A program made the position numbers and the translations under genes. The notes below the pieces were generated by a model. The model made no database searches and was not told the DNA's origin. It worked only from the letters and a program-made list of their open reading frames with translations. Shown piece after piece: positions 1 to 6,946 of a DNA stretch of 11,865 bases. Numbering within the stretch: position 1 is the stretch's first letter; every line of letters begins with the position of its first letter. This stretch comes from JACVRM01 sp046262315 (GTDB lineage: Bacteria; Actinomycetota; Thermoleophilia; Gaiellales; Gaiellaceae): positions 1-11,865 of the forward strand of contig JBHEMZ010000062.1 of the NCBI GenBank assembly GCA_046262315.1, written 5' to 3'.

Positions 1-222
1 CGCGGCACTAGCGGACGATCGCAGGGGAGTTGGAGCCACAGCATCCTAATGACGACGAGCTGTAGACGGGCTTTGACTCGAACATGACGATCTGGGGCGG
101 GCCGTGATGCAAGCAACGCGGCGGGGACTGATCGCCTGGGCGGGGCAATCGCGAAAGGGCCAAAAAGCCGCATGAATAGAGCGATTGCGCGTCCATCGCC
201 GTCGATCGTCGTGACCCTCGAA
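1..222. other. No recognisable gene (left edge)
   Basis: Frames here are short and resemble nothing I know. The minus-strand reading frame that crosses 218-270 and contains the residues GLEPATS is an antisense translation of the tRNA-Asp fragment, not a protein. Confidence 0.5.
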
Positions 223-269
223 CCGGCCTGTCACGCCGGAGGTCGCGGGTTCGAGTCCCGTCGCTCCCG
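223..269 (+). pseudogene. 3' half of tRNA-Asp(GTC)
   Basis: The segment folds as the 3' part of a tRNA. The anticodon stem is CCGGC (223-227) with GCCGG (235-239), closing the loop CTGTCAC with anticodon GTC. The variable loop is AGGTC. The T arm is GCGGG, TTCGAGT, CCCGT. The acceptor 3' strand is CGCTCCC, followed by discriminator G at 269. G73 and GTC are both right for aspartate. The partner acceptor strand GGGAGCG and any D arm are absent upstream, where the sequence is unrelated, so the gene cannot make a tRNA. CCA is not encoded. The likely origin is a distal att site left by an element integrated in a tRNA-Asp gene. Confidence 0.8.
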
Positions 270-595
270 CTAGAGTCCCTGCAGGCCGTGTCATGTTGAC
301 AGGATAGACACCAGATCGGGCCGGCGGGGGACTAGACGCGACACGTTCGTCTCCGCCGCGTTGAGCCCCCACGGTTCACACGTCTTTGGGGTCTCCACCG
401 GTCTGCGCGGGGTCCGTCTCGCCACCGTTCCCGGAGGGTTGGAAGCGCCATGCGTGCCTGGTCGCCGGCCGGGATCTGACGCAACGCGAGTGGAGGGACG
501 CGCTTCCAGAGCGTTCGTATCGGGCGGTGTGCACGGAGGACTGACCGACCACAGAGAGCAGCTAGGGACGACAGCCAAACGCGTTAGCCAGGCGA
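270..595. other. Gene-free stretch between two tRNA fragments
   Basis: No reading frame here is recognisable. Just after the tRNA-Asp fragment lies a small inverted repeat, TGTCA-TGT-TGACA (289-301), followed by GACAC. It could be a transposon end or an operator, but the match is too short to decide. The frames on both strands have no domain features. Confidence 0.4.
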
Positions 596-636
596 TGGAG
601 CTAGCCGGACTCGAACCGGCGACCTCCTGGGTGCAA
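596..636 (-). pseudogene. 3' half of tRNA-Ala(TGC)
   Basis: Read on the minus strand, the segment starts at T33 and anticodon TGC (633-635). It continues with the anticodon-stem 3' strand CCAGG, variable loop AGGTC, T arm GCCGG-TTCGAGT-CCGGC, acceptor 3' strand TAGCTCC and discriminator A (596). T at position 70 allows the G3:U70 wobble that marks alanine tRNA, and A73 agrees. The 5' strand of the anticodon stem should be CCTGG but is CAAGG, and no D arm or 5' acceptor strand follows. Only the 3' half exists. The plus-strand frame over it reads GLEPATS, a known tRNA-derived artefact. Confidence 0.8.
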
Positions 637-813
637 TCCTTGCATTCTCCGTCGCGCGATCCGCATGGTTGAGCCGTTTATTCGCGACACCCTCGATTGC
701 CGCAACACGTCCCGCAACAGTCTGGACCCGGCTCTGCAGAGGATTCGCTGTCTGTCAAGACACGCGTCGCCACACGCGGCACGCCAACGCTCTGATTCGG
801 ATGTCTGCAAGCG
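637..813. other. Spacer downstream of the cyclase gene
   Basis: No gene is seen between the tRNA-Ala fragment and the stop of the cyclase gene. A weak hairpin TGTCT-GTCA-AGACA lies near 750-763 without a T tract. It could contribute to 3' end formation of the minus-strand cyclase transcript, but the evidence is slight. Confidence 0.3.
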
Positions 814-3800
814 CTATGCGCGTTCGGAGCCCAGCCGAGTCGCCTCGTCGAGATGCGAGACGCGCTCAAGCAGAGAGCGCATGCCGAGCTCACCTGCCGC
901 TCGGCGGCAATCGGAGAGAAGCTGGCGCGCCGGCTCGGCATTCTCCGGCCCCATGTGCTCGCGAAGCATCCGTGCGTAGTCGTACTGCGTCTGTGCCACC
1001 CAGGGTCGGCTGCCCGTCCTCGCGTTCATCGCGAGCGCGTCCTCGAAGTGTTGCGCCGCCGCGTCCAAGCGACTCAGCTTCGCGGCGAGTATCCCGAGGT
1101 TGCGCGAGACCGAGCCGCGGCAGGAACCGGGCGCGCTGACCGCGTTCAGAGCCGCGTAGGGGAGCAGGAGCTCGTACAGCGCGGCCGCCTGCAGCTCGTC
1201 GCCGGCCGCGCCCGCGACATCCGCGAGAAGGCTCATCCCGAAGAGCCACTCCTCGTTCACGGGGAGGGCGGCGAAGTCGTCGGCGGCGAGCTCCTGCAAC
1301 AGCGTTCCCGTCTCGCGGTCCCGTCCAAGCTCGTTGTAGAGGTGGGCGAGGACGCACCGCAGGACGACGTACGTCGGAAAGTCGGCCGCGGCCCGTCTCA
1401 TGGACTCCTCGTGCTCCCTCAGCCGGCCCTGCGCGCTGCGCAGCGCGTGCAAATGAATGGCCCGGCAGACGGATGCCAAGTACCAGCGCTGTGCGGGCTG
1501 TCGAAGCTCCTCGGCAAGCTTCGCCTTGGCCTCGAGCTCCGCGTGAACTGCGGGAATGTCGCCCGCCTCGAGCAGAGCGAGCGCGCGGTAGTGGTGCCCT
1601 TGCAGAGCTCGTTCTCTATCGCCGGCGGCGGTAGCCGCTTTCACGAGCTCGGAAGAGATCTCGAGCCGCTCGCCGAGGTTGCTCGGCCCCCACACGGCGT
1701 TGTACCTGCCGTCGAGTGCGTATGCGAGCGTCCCCGGATCCCCGAGCCGCCGCGCGATCTCGACGGCCTGCCGACTGAGGACGTCCCGCCGCTCACGATC
1801 CACGTCGTCGCGGAGTGGCCCCGCGGCCAGCCGAGCGAGGAGCCTTGCCCGAAGGTGGCTGTCGACGTCGGGCAGCTCGCGGAGAGCATCCTCGAGGAGC
1901 GGTACGAGATGCGGGTCGCCGCGAGCGGCGTCCCAGACGAATCTCCCGCCGTAGCCCAGGGCGGCGCGCCCGAGCTGATCCGCGAGGCTCAGCTTCTTCG
2001 CGAGCGCCGCCGCCTTGAGGAAAGTCCCCCTCGCGCCCGCGATATCGCCCGCGCGGGCCCTCGAATCTCCCAGTCGAAGCAGAAGCCCGCAGCGCAGCTC
2101 CTCGTCCGGCGACTTGCGAACATCGAGGAGGTCGAGGCCCATCCGATAGAGGCGGATTGCCTCTTCGTAAGCGGTCATGTCCACCGCCTGCTCGCCGGCT
2201 CGGCGCCCGTACTCGAGCGCCTTGTCGAGGTCGCCCGACGGCGCGGCCATGAAGAAGTGGTGGGCGAGCTCGGCGAGGTGCGGATGCGGATTCGCGGCGT
2301 AGATTCTCTCCAGCGCCTCGCCGGCGCGGCGGTGGAGGCGGATTCTCCGGAGCTGCGACAGCTCGTCATACAACGCCTCGCGCACGAGCGCGTGTGAGAA
2401 GCGCAGGCGACCGAAGGTGCCCGGCGCCTCGGTGACCAGCGAGGCGCCGAGCGCGTCGTCGAGCCGATCTAGCAATGCCTCCGTGGGGACATCGCTCACG
2501 GCGGCGAGCATGTCGAGCGTAAACTCGCGACCGAAGACGGAAGCCAGCGTCAGGACCCGCCGGGAGTCTTCGGACAGGCGACGCAAACGCCGGTCGATGA
2601 CCTCTCGCACGCCGGCTGGTAACGCGACGCGGCGGATACGTCCCTCGCCCACGTCGTCGAGCGTCCCTTCGGCGACGAGGAGGCGAACCACCTCGACGAC
2701 GAATAGCGGGTTGCCCTCGGTCTGGCTGTAGATTGCGTCCGAGACGGCCGCGGCCGGATGCGTACCAGAGATCCGCTCGATCAGCTGCGGGACGTCGTCC
2801 CTTGCGAGGCCTGCCAGCGACAGCGTCACGGTCCCCGGGGCACGGGCGAACTCCGCGAGCGCCGGTCGAAGCGGGTGGTCGCCCTCGAGCTCCGTCTCGC
2901 GGTACATGCCGAAAACGAGGACGCGCGTCTCGGTCAGCTGCGGAGCGAGGAACTGAAGCAGGAGCAGCGACGGCTCGTCGGCCGCGTGCAGGTCGTCCAG
3001 GATGATCACGAGGGCACGACGTCGCGAGGCATTCCTCAGGAGGCTGGCGGTCGAGTCGAACAACCGGAAGCGCGCTCCCTCGCTCTCGGCCGCCGCGGCC
3101 GCCGGTAGATCGGGAAGCAGCTCACGAAGCTCCGGCACCAACTGCGCGACATCTGCCGCGCCCGCACCGAGGTCGGCGCGGACGCTCACGGGCGTCGCAT
3201 CGCGGACGTACGCCCGGAGCGCCTGGACCCATGGCCAGTACGCGGGTGCACCTCCAGCCTCCCAGGAGCGACCCCAAAAAACTTGGGCACCAGCTCTGCG
3301 GGCCCGCCGGGCGAACTCATCCGCGAGGAGGCTCTTGCCGATTCCGGCCTCCCCGGCAACAAGGACGAGGTGCCCGCGCCCACCGAGGGCGCGCTCGAGC
3401 GAACGTTCTAGCTCGGCGAGCTCGCGGTCGCGGCCGACGAAAGTGTCCGTGACCGCGTCGGAAGCCTTAAGCGGCGAGACCCGATCCTCCAGACCTTCGA
3501 CGACAAGCTGGAAGATGCGCTCTGCCCGCTCGAAGTCCTTGAGCCGCCGCTCTCCTAGATCGCGGAGAACGACGTCCGGCGGCAGATCGTCCTCGATGAG
3601 CTCACGCGTTGCGCTCGACAGGAGGATCTGCCCGCCGTGGCCGGCCGAACAGATTCGGGCGGCTCGGTGCACACGCAATCCGACGTAACGGTCGTCGCCG
3701 ATCGCGGGCTCGCCCGTGTCGAGACCCATGCGGACTCGGATCTCGACTCCCTCCGGCCATGCCAGCTCCGCGAGCGCCCGCTGCGCCGCGACCGCTGCCC

Positions 3801-4014
3801 CGAGGGCCTGCCCGGCGCGCGAGAAGGCGACGAAGAACGCGTCTCCCTGCGTGTCGACCTCGTGGCCGGCGAAGCGAGCGAACGCCTCCCGGAGAACGCG
3901 GTGGTGTTCCGCCAGCACGTCCGCGTAGCGGTCTCGGAGCTGCTCCAACAGGCGCGTCGAGCCTTCGATGTCGGTGAAGAGAAACGTGACGGTTCCGCCC
4001 GGCAGCTGGCTCAC
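814..4014 (-). CDS. Adenylate/guanylate cyclase-like domain, AAA/STAND ATPase and TPR regulator
   Basis: This cytoplasmic protein of 1066 residues has three parts. Residues 8-170 form a class III cyclase catalytic domain with the motif FLFTDIEGST; metal ligands D15 and D58 (in TQGDAFF) are present. Residues 190-540 form a STAND-type ATPase with Walker A GEAGIGKS (221-228) and Walker B ILDDLH (about 339-343). Residues 560-1050 are alpha-helical TPR-like repeats. The family is usually read as a signal-responsive ATPase with a cyclase or cyclase-derived sensor; the ligand is unknown. I chose GTG at 4014 because relatives begin M-S-x-L-P-x-G-T-V-T and AGGAG lies just upstream. An in-frame GTG at 4062 would add 16 residues. 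Two active-site positions are unusual: the purine-recognising Lys is D54, and the transition-state Asn is H116, although R120 is kept. The gene stands alone, between two tRNA-Ala 3' halves. Confidence 0.9.
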   Translation of the reverse strand: MSQLPGGTVTFLFTDIEGSTRLLEQLRDRYADVLAEHHRVLREAFARFAGHEVDTQGDAFFVAFSRAGQALGAAVAAQRALAELAWPEGVEIRVRMGLDTGEPAIGDDRYVGLRVHRAARICSAGHGGQILLSSATRELIEDDLPPDVVLRDLGERRLKDFERAERIFQLVVEGLEDRVSPLKASDAVTDTFVGRDRELAELERSLERALGGRGHLVLVAGEAGIGKSLLADEFARRARRAGAQVFWGRSWEAGGAPAYWPWVQALRAYVRDATPVSVRADLGAGAADVAQLVPELRELLPDLPAAAAAESEGARFRLFDSTASLLRNASRRRALVIILDDLHAADEPSLLLLQFLAPQLTETRVLVFGMYRETELEGDHPLRPALAEFARAPGTVTLSLAGLARDDVPQLIERISGTHPAAAVSDAIYSQTEGNPLFVVEVVRLLVAEGTLDDVGEGRIRRVALPAGVREVIDRRLRRLSEDSRRVLTLASVFGREFTLDMLAAVSDVPTEALLDRLDDALGASLVTEAPGTFGRLRFSHALVREALYDELSQLRRIRLHRRAGEALERIYAANPHPHLAELAHHFFMAAPSGDLDKALEYGRRAGEQAVDMTAYEEAIRLYRMGLDLLDVRKSPDEELRCGLLLRLGDSRARAGDIAGARGTFLKAAALAKKLSLADQLGRAALGYGGRFVWDAARGDPHLVPLLEDALRELPDVDSHLRARLLARLAAGPLRDDVDRERRDVLSRQAVEIARRLGDPGTLAYALDGRYNAVWGPSNLGERLEISSELVKAATAAGDRERALQGHHYRALALLEAGDIPAVHAELEAKAKLAEELRQPAQRWYLASVCRAIHLHALRSAQGRLREHEESMRRAAADFPTYVVLRCVLAHLYNELGRDRETGTLLQELAADDFAALPVNEEWLFGMSLLADVAGAAGDELQAAALYELLLPYAALNAVSAPGSCRGSVSRNLGILAAKLSRLDAAAQHFEDALAMNARTGSRPWVAQTQYDYARMLREHMGPENAEPARQLLSDCRRAAGELGMRSLLERVSHLDEATRLGSERA

Positions 4015-4255
4015 GACTCCTATTCTCCGCCTTGCCGGCCGCGACGTTGCCCACTGCCGCACCGGGCACCGGGGATGGCGTGAGGTCCTTCGTGAAACAC
4101 ACCGTGCTTGTGGCCACGCGGTCAGGTTCTTCGAATCTCGGTTCTGCCGCGGTGGGGGGCTTTGCCCGGTAACCGCTCATGACGGCGCTCGGAGTCGGAT
4201 CAATCGGGTGGAAGTCGTCATGGCCGTGAAAGCCGGCCGGACTTCCATTCGAGAA
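4015..4255. other. Upstream region of the cyclase gene
   Basis: This stretch should hold the promoter of the minus-strand cyclase gene, but no clear -35/-10 pair is visible. A hairpin TCCATT-CGAG-AATGGA (4243-4258) abuts the 3' end of the tRNA-Ala(CGC) fragment. It has the position of a tRNA terminator but lacks a T tract. Confidence 0.35.
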
Positions 4256-4296
4256 TGGAGCTAGTCGGATTCGAACCGACGACCTCCTGGGTGCGA
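4256..4296 (-). pseudogene. 3' half of tRNA-Ala(CGC)
   Basis: On the minus strand this reads T33, anticodon CGC (4293-4295), CCAGG, AGGTC, T arm GTCGG-TTCGAAT-CCGAC, acceptor 3' strand TAGCTCC and discriminator A. It carries the same T70 and A73 alanine signature as the copy at 596-636. Compared with that copy, the T-stem pair has changed on both strands (C to T opposite G to A), so pairing is preserved. The two are therefore halves of two different alanine isoacceptor genes, not a recent duplication. The 5' half is missing: the five bases before the loop read CCGAG instead of CCTGG, with no D arm beyond. Confidence 0.8.
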
Positions 4297-4654
4297 TCTC
4301 GGTGAAACGCATCGCCACACGTCGTCACGGATTGCCGTTTCGCTCAACCAACCGCTTTCGCCGCGCAGTCGCTTCGCCGCTCGGCGCTGCCGTTTGCGAC
4401 AGCTGCTTGACCAAATCTTGACCACGAGCGAGGAGCGATGGCGGTCTGACGAAAGCGCGGTCGCCCCTTCGCTACGGGGCGGCTTCACCGACTCGCTGGC
4501 CATCTACAACGACACGGACACGCAGGATCGATGTCTTCGACTACGACAGTGACGCGGGCCTCAGCGGACCGCGCCCGTTCGCAGAAGCCGGGGGGCCGTC
4601 CGGATGGCCTAGCGGTAGACGCGGACGGCGGCGTCTGGGTGGCGTTCTCTGATG
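4297..4654. other. Gene-free stretch with direct repeats and a hairpin
   Basis: No gene is recognisable. The stretch holds two TTGACCA copies 11 bp apart (4407-4413 and 4418-4424). A hairpin with stem CGCCCC (4462-4467) and GGGGCG (4476-4481) has an eight-base loop and no T tract. The minus frame reading GQDLVKQLSQ near 4425 toward the tRNA fragment could be the tail of a lost integrase, but I cannot show this. Confidence 0.35.
4407..4424 (+). repeat. Paired TTGACCA direct repeats, copy 1
   Basis: Two identical 7-base units, TTGACCA, are separated by AATC, a period of 11 bp or one helical turn. A related pair occurs at 5633-5650. Spacing of this kind suits protein-binding sites, for example integrase arm sites, but no function is shown. 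Confidence 0.45.
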
Positions 4655-5290
4655 GAGGCGGGGCCGAGCAGGATCAGCAGCCAGTCGGGCCGCAGGTCGG
4701 CGATGCGTGCGATCAGGTCGCAGTCGAGACGCTCGTCGAGCACGCCGTAGAAGCCGAGCCGGGGGTCCGCGATGCCCCGCTGGTCCGGCGGGTCCGGAAG
4801 CCCCCCGCGCGCCTGCGCGAAGTGCTTCGCCTCGTAGAGGCTGCGGCCGCCCGTGAATACGAGGTCGGCGCGGCGCAGAAGCTTTTGCTCGCGCTGCACG
4901 AGCTCCGGGGGGCAGCCGCGAACGCGCTGAGCTCGTCCATACAGTCCCAAACGAGGACGAGCGGCTCCAGCTCGTCGGCGAGACCGAGCGCCATCGGCGT
5001 GTAGAGCCAGAGCAGGTAGTCCTCGAGCTCCCACTCCCGGACGAGGTCAGCGAGCAGACGGGCCTGCGCCGTTTCGGCCGCTTCTCGGCTGATGCCGTCG
5101 GGCAGGTGGGGCACGCAGACGAGAACGCCATCCTCGCTCTGGGCTACCTGGAGGTGCTCGACGCCGGCGTCGTACAGTGGCTCCTCCACATAGAAAACGC
5201 CGGCTCTTGGCCGCCTGGCTCAGCAGATGCTGGGGCGCCGCTGGTAGACAAAGTCCCAGCGCAGGTGGGAGACACAAATGACGTTGAATG
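4655..5290 (-). pseudogene. Decayed glycosyltransferase family 1-like gene
   Basis: Parts of one protein are spread over the three minus frames. First comes VSHLRWDFVYQR (about 5237-5273), then a shift to PQHLLSQAAKSRRF. A second shift near 5190-5195 leads to VEEPLYDAG and on to LWLYTPMALG and WDCMDELSAF. A third shift near 4912 leads to PPELVQREQKLLRRADLVFTGG, SLYEAK, RLGFYGVLDER and RPDWLLILLGP. From memory of the family, this order matches the N-terminal domain of glycosyltransferases that start with HLRWDFVYQRPQH. About 15 residues expected after SLYEAK (the HPNVH.FPSSVD segment) are missing. The C-terminal sugar-nucleotide-binding domain is absent beyond about 4660. The functional gene would have built cell-surface glycans or glycosylated a metabolite. 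It is a pseudogene; sequencing error cannot explain all the damage. Confidence 0.75.
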
Positions 5291-5419
5291 GGCGCAAGGA
5301 GCCTCTCTCTGCCTGGCTGCACGACAACGTAACAGCGGTGAGCAAACCCATATGGGGCCTAGAGCAGGCGCTAACACTCCGGCGTTTCGAGGGTTCGAGG
5401 CCCCGGTACACGAGGGGCC

Positions 5420-5635
5420 ATGTCGATCACCTGCCACACCTGCGGCGACGTCGCTCACGGCTACGAGCCCGGTTGGAGTGCAAGGAGCGAATCGCCACGC
5501 GAGCGCGGTCCGAGGTTTCTCGTCTGCCCGTCCTGCGCATCCTCTGCTCACGGCTTACACGCCAGCGCTTCGCCCGCGGAGGCGGCTCCGGGGAGGGGCG
5601 GTTGCTCTGCGCTGCGAGCGTCTGCCGGTTACTAG
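5420..5635 (+). CDS. Possible small zinc-ribbon protein
   Basis: A 71-residue frame starts at ATG with GAGGGG about three bases upstream. It contains CHTCGD at residues 5-10 and CPSCAS at about 37-42, two CxxC knuckles about 29 residues apart, as in a zinc ribbon. The C-terminal third is low-complexity, rich in Ala, Gly and Ser, with weak coding character. I do not recognise a family. It sits alone between the glycosyltransferase pseudogene and the AlkB operon. Its stop codon overlaps the second pair of GACCA repeats. It could be a real small protein, the N-terminal stub of a longer zinc-ribbon protein, or a chance frame. Confidence 0.4.
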   Translation: MSITCHTCGDVAHGYEPGWSARSESPRERGPRFLVCPSCASSAHGLHASASPAEAAPGRGGCSALRASAGY

Positions 5636-5650
5636 ACCAGAATTTGACCA
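5633..5650 (+). repeat. Paired GACCA direct repeats, copy 2
   Basis: TAGACCA (5633-5639) and TTGACCA (5644-5650) are spaced 11 bp apart. The 18-base block matches the block at 4407-4424 at 14 positions and has the same orientation. TTGACC is also -35-like, but no -10 hexamer follows at 16-18 bp. The pair lies about 60 bp before the AlkB-like gene. Confidence 0.4.
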
Positions 5651-5710
5651 GTCGGCGAGGCGAACCACGAGGGGGCTGGTGATTCTTCTAGCAGTGGGTA
5701 GAAAGGAGGC

Positions 5711-6301
5711 ATGCGCGCACCCCTCGAGCAGCCGGAGGGCCTCGTTTATCGGCCCGATCTGGTCTCGCCTGATGAGGAGGCTGAACTCCTTCGCGTTCTC
5801 GAGGGTACTCGGTTCGCGCCCATCGTTATGCACGGGCAGGTGGCTAAGCGAACGGCGCGCCATTACGGATTGGGCTACGACTACGAGGCGCGAACACCCT
5901 CGCCAGGAGAGCCGATCCCGGCTTGGATCTTGCCGGTGCGGGCGCGCGCCGCAAACCTCGGTGGGTATGAACCTGACGATCTCGCTGAGGTGCTCGTGCA
6001 GTGCTATCCGCCCGGGTCGACGATCGGCTGGCACCGCGATGCGCCTGCCTTCGAAACTGTGATCGGCGTATCGCTCGGCGGGAGTTGCCGCCTGCGGTTT
6101 CAGCGCGGCAAGGGCGACGAGCGCAGGGTGTGGGAGGTCGGACTCGCGCCTCGCTCGGGATACGTCCTCGCCGACAAGGCACGAACGTCATGGCAGCATT
6201 CGATTCCGCCCACAAAGGAGCTCCGCCACTCGATCACCTTCCGTACGCTCCGAACGCCGGGGCACGCAGCGAATCGGCACGCGCTGGCAGCAGCCTTGTG
6301 A
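5711..6301 (+). CDS. AlkB-like 2-oxoglutarate/Fe(II) dioxygenase
   Basis: A protein of 196 residues, full length for a short AlkB homologue. The iron-binding triad is visible as H108-R-D110 in IGWHRDAP and H163 in SWQHSIPP. R172 and R178 in RHSITFR correspond to the pair that binds 2-oxoglutarate in E. coli AlkB. Residues 96-102 (VQCYPPG) form the strand before the catalytic HxD, with Gln in place of the usual Asn. The family oxidatively demethylates alkylated bases in DNA or RNA, and some members act on proteins; which substrate applies here is unknown. The ATG is preceded by AAAGGAGG only one base away, an unusually tight spacing. Its stop overlaps the start of the phosphodiesterase gene. 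No Ada-type box or neighbour was seen. Confidence 0.9.
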   Translation: MRAPLEQPEGLVYRPDLVSPDEEAELLRVLEGTRFAPIVMHGQVAKRTARHYGLGYDYEARTPSPGEPIPAWILPVRARAANLGGYEPDDLAEVLVQCYPPGSTIGWHRDAPAFETVIGVSLGGSCRLRFQRGKGDERRVWEVGLAPRSGYVLADKARTSWQHSIPPTKELRHSITFRTLRTPGHAANRHALAAAL

Positions 6302-6795
6302 GGCACGGGTCGGTCACCGCTGCGCTCGTCGCCGACACGCACCTCCCGAGGGGTTCTCGCCAGCTGTCTGAGAAGTGTCTGGGCGCCTTGCATGCCGCAG
6401 ACATCATCCTCCACGGCGGCGATGTGACGACTGCTGCTGCGCTCGCTACGCTCGAGGAGCTGGGTCGCATCCACGCGGTCTTTGGAAACGCCGACGAGCC
6501 CGCGCTACGCACATCGTTGCCGGAACGGTTAGTGCTCAACGTCGGTCGCGCCAGGATCGGACTCGTCCACGATGCAGGTCCGCGGCTGGGGCGACACGCG
6601 CGGCTGCTCACCTGGTTTCCCGAGTGCGACGTGATCGCCTACGGGCACACGCACGCAGCCGAACTCGAACGAGTGGGCGATACCTGGGTCGTCAACCCCG
6701 GCAGCCCAACCGAGCGGCGACGCGCCGCCGCACGCACGATGGCCCGGGTCGTTGTCGACGACGGTATTGCCATCGAACTGCTCAAGTTGCCGTGA
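6298..6795 (+). CDS. MJ0936/YfcE-type metallophosphodiesterase
   Basis: A calcineurin-like phosphoesterase of 165 residues, the usual length for this subfamily. All metal-site motifs are present: D13-x-H15 (VADTH), G41-D42 (HGGD), G63-N64 (FGNAD), H91 (LVHD) and G116-H-T-H119 (YGHTH). The family NPGS motif follows at 133-136. H91-D92 replaces the more common H-G. Members cleave phosphodiesters with Mn or Ni; the natural substrate is generally unknown. The start is GTG at 6298 in GTGA, overlapping the AlkB-like stop by four bases. No Shine-Dalgarno is visible, which points to translational coupling. A longer in-frame reading upstream runs inside the AlkB gene and is not the true start. The tight overlap suggests a joint role, but the pairing could be incidental. 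Confidence 0.88.
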   Translation: MRHGSVTAALVADTHLPRGSRQLSEKCLGALHAADIILHGGDVTTAAALATLEELGRIHAVFGNADEPALRTSLPERLVLNVGRARIGLVHDAGPRLGRHARLLTWFPECDVIAYGHTHAAELERVGDTWVVNPGSPTERRRAAARTMARVVVDDGIAIELLKLP

Positions 6796-6904
6796 CCAGA
6801 CTTCTTGTCGCGCGGGCCAGACCACCGACCCGGGCGGCAAAGAGGCCCGTCTGAGCGACGACACTCCTACGGGCCGACAGTTCGCGACGGCTCCAACGGC
6901 CGTC

Positions 6905-6930
6905 GGGGAGTCGGCACGCGCCGACTCCCC
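6905..6930. terminator. Perfect 11-bp hairpin between convergent genes
   Basis: GGGGAGTCGGC (6905-6915) and GCCGACTCCCC (6920-6930) pair perfectly around the loop ACGC. It lies between the phosphodiesterase stop (6795, +) and the cupin stop (6947, -), where a bidirectional terminator is expected. Neither side has a T tract, so it may be a transcript-stabilising hairpin or an actinobacterial-type terminator. Confidence 0.65.
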
Positions 6931-6946
6931 AAGAAGAAGCCCAGCG

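Noticed and set aside
289..311. TGTCA-TGT-TGACA inverted repeat as an insertion-sequence end
   Set aside because: The arms are only five bases, no partner end or target duplication is seen, and such a match is expected by chance.
46..672. ORFs with GLEPATSGV and GLEPATSWV motifs
   Set aside because: These motifs are translations of the complement of tRNA T arms and anticodon arms at 223-269 and 596-636. They recur in databases as spurious proteins.
853..2397. 514-codon plus-strand open frame opposite the cyclase gene
   Set aside because: It is antisense to the TPR region of a clear gene, has no recognisable domain and arises from high third-position GC.
3273..3288. CCCAA-AAAAC-TTGGG hairpin as a terminator
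   Set aside because: It lies inside the cyclase coding sequence near the Walker A region and encodes conserved residues.
5383..5405. GGGTTCGAGGCCCC as a fifth tRNA fragment
   Set aside because: The T stem does not pair over five bases and no acceptor or anticodon strand fits.
5106..6062. 318-codon plus-strand ORF
   Set aside because: It covers the glycosyltransferase pseudogene in antisense and the AlkB gene out of frame. Its composition is Arg/Ser-rich and no domain is visible.
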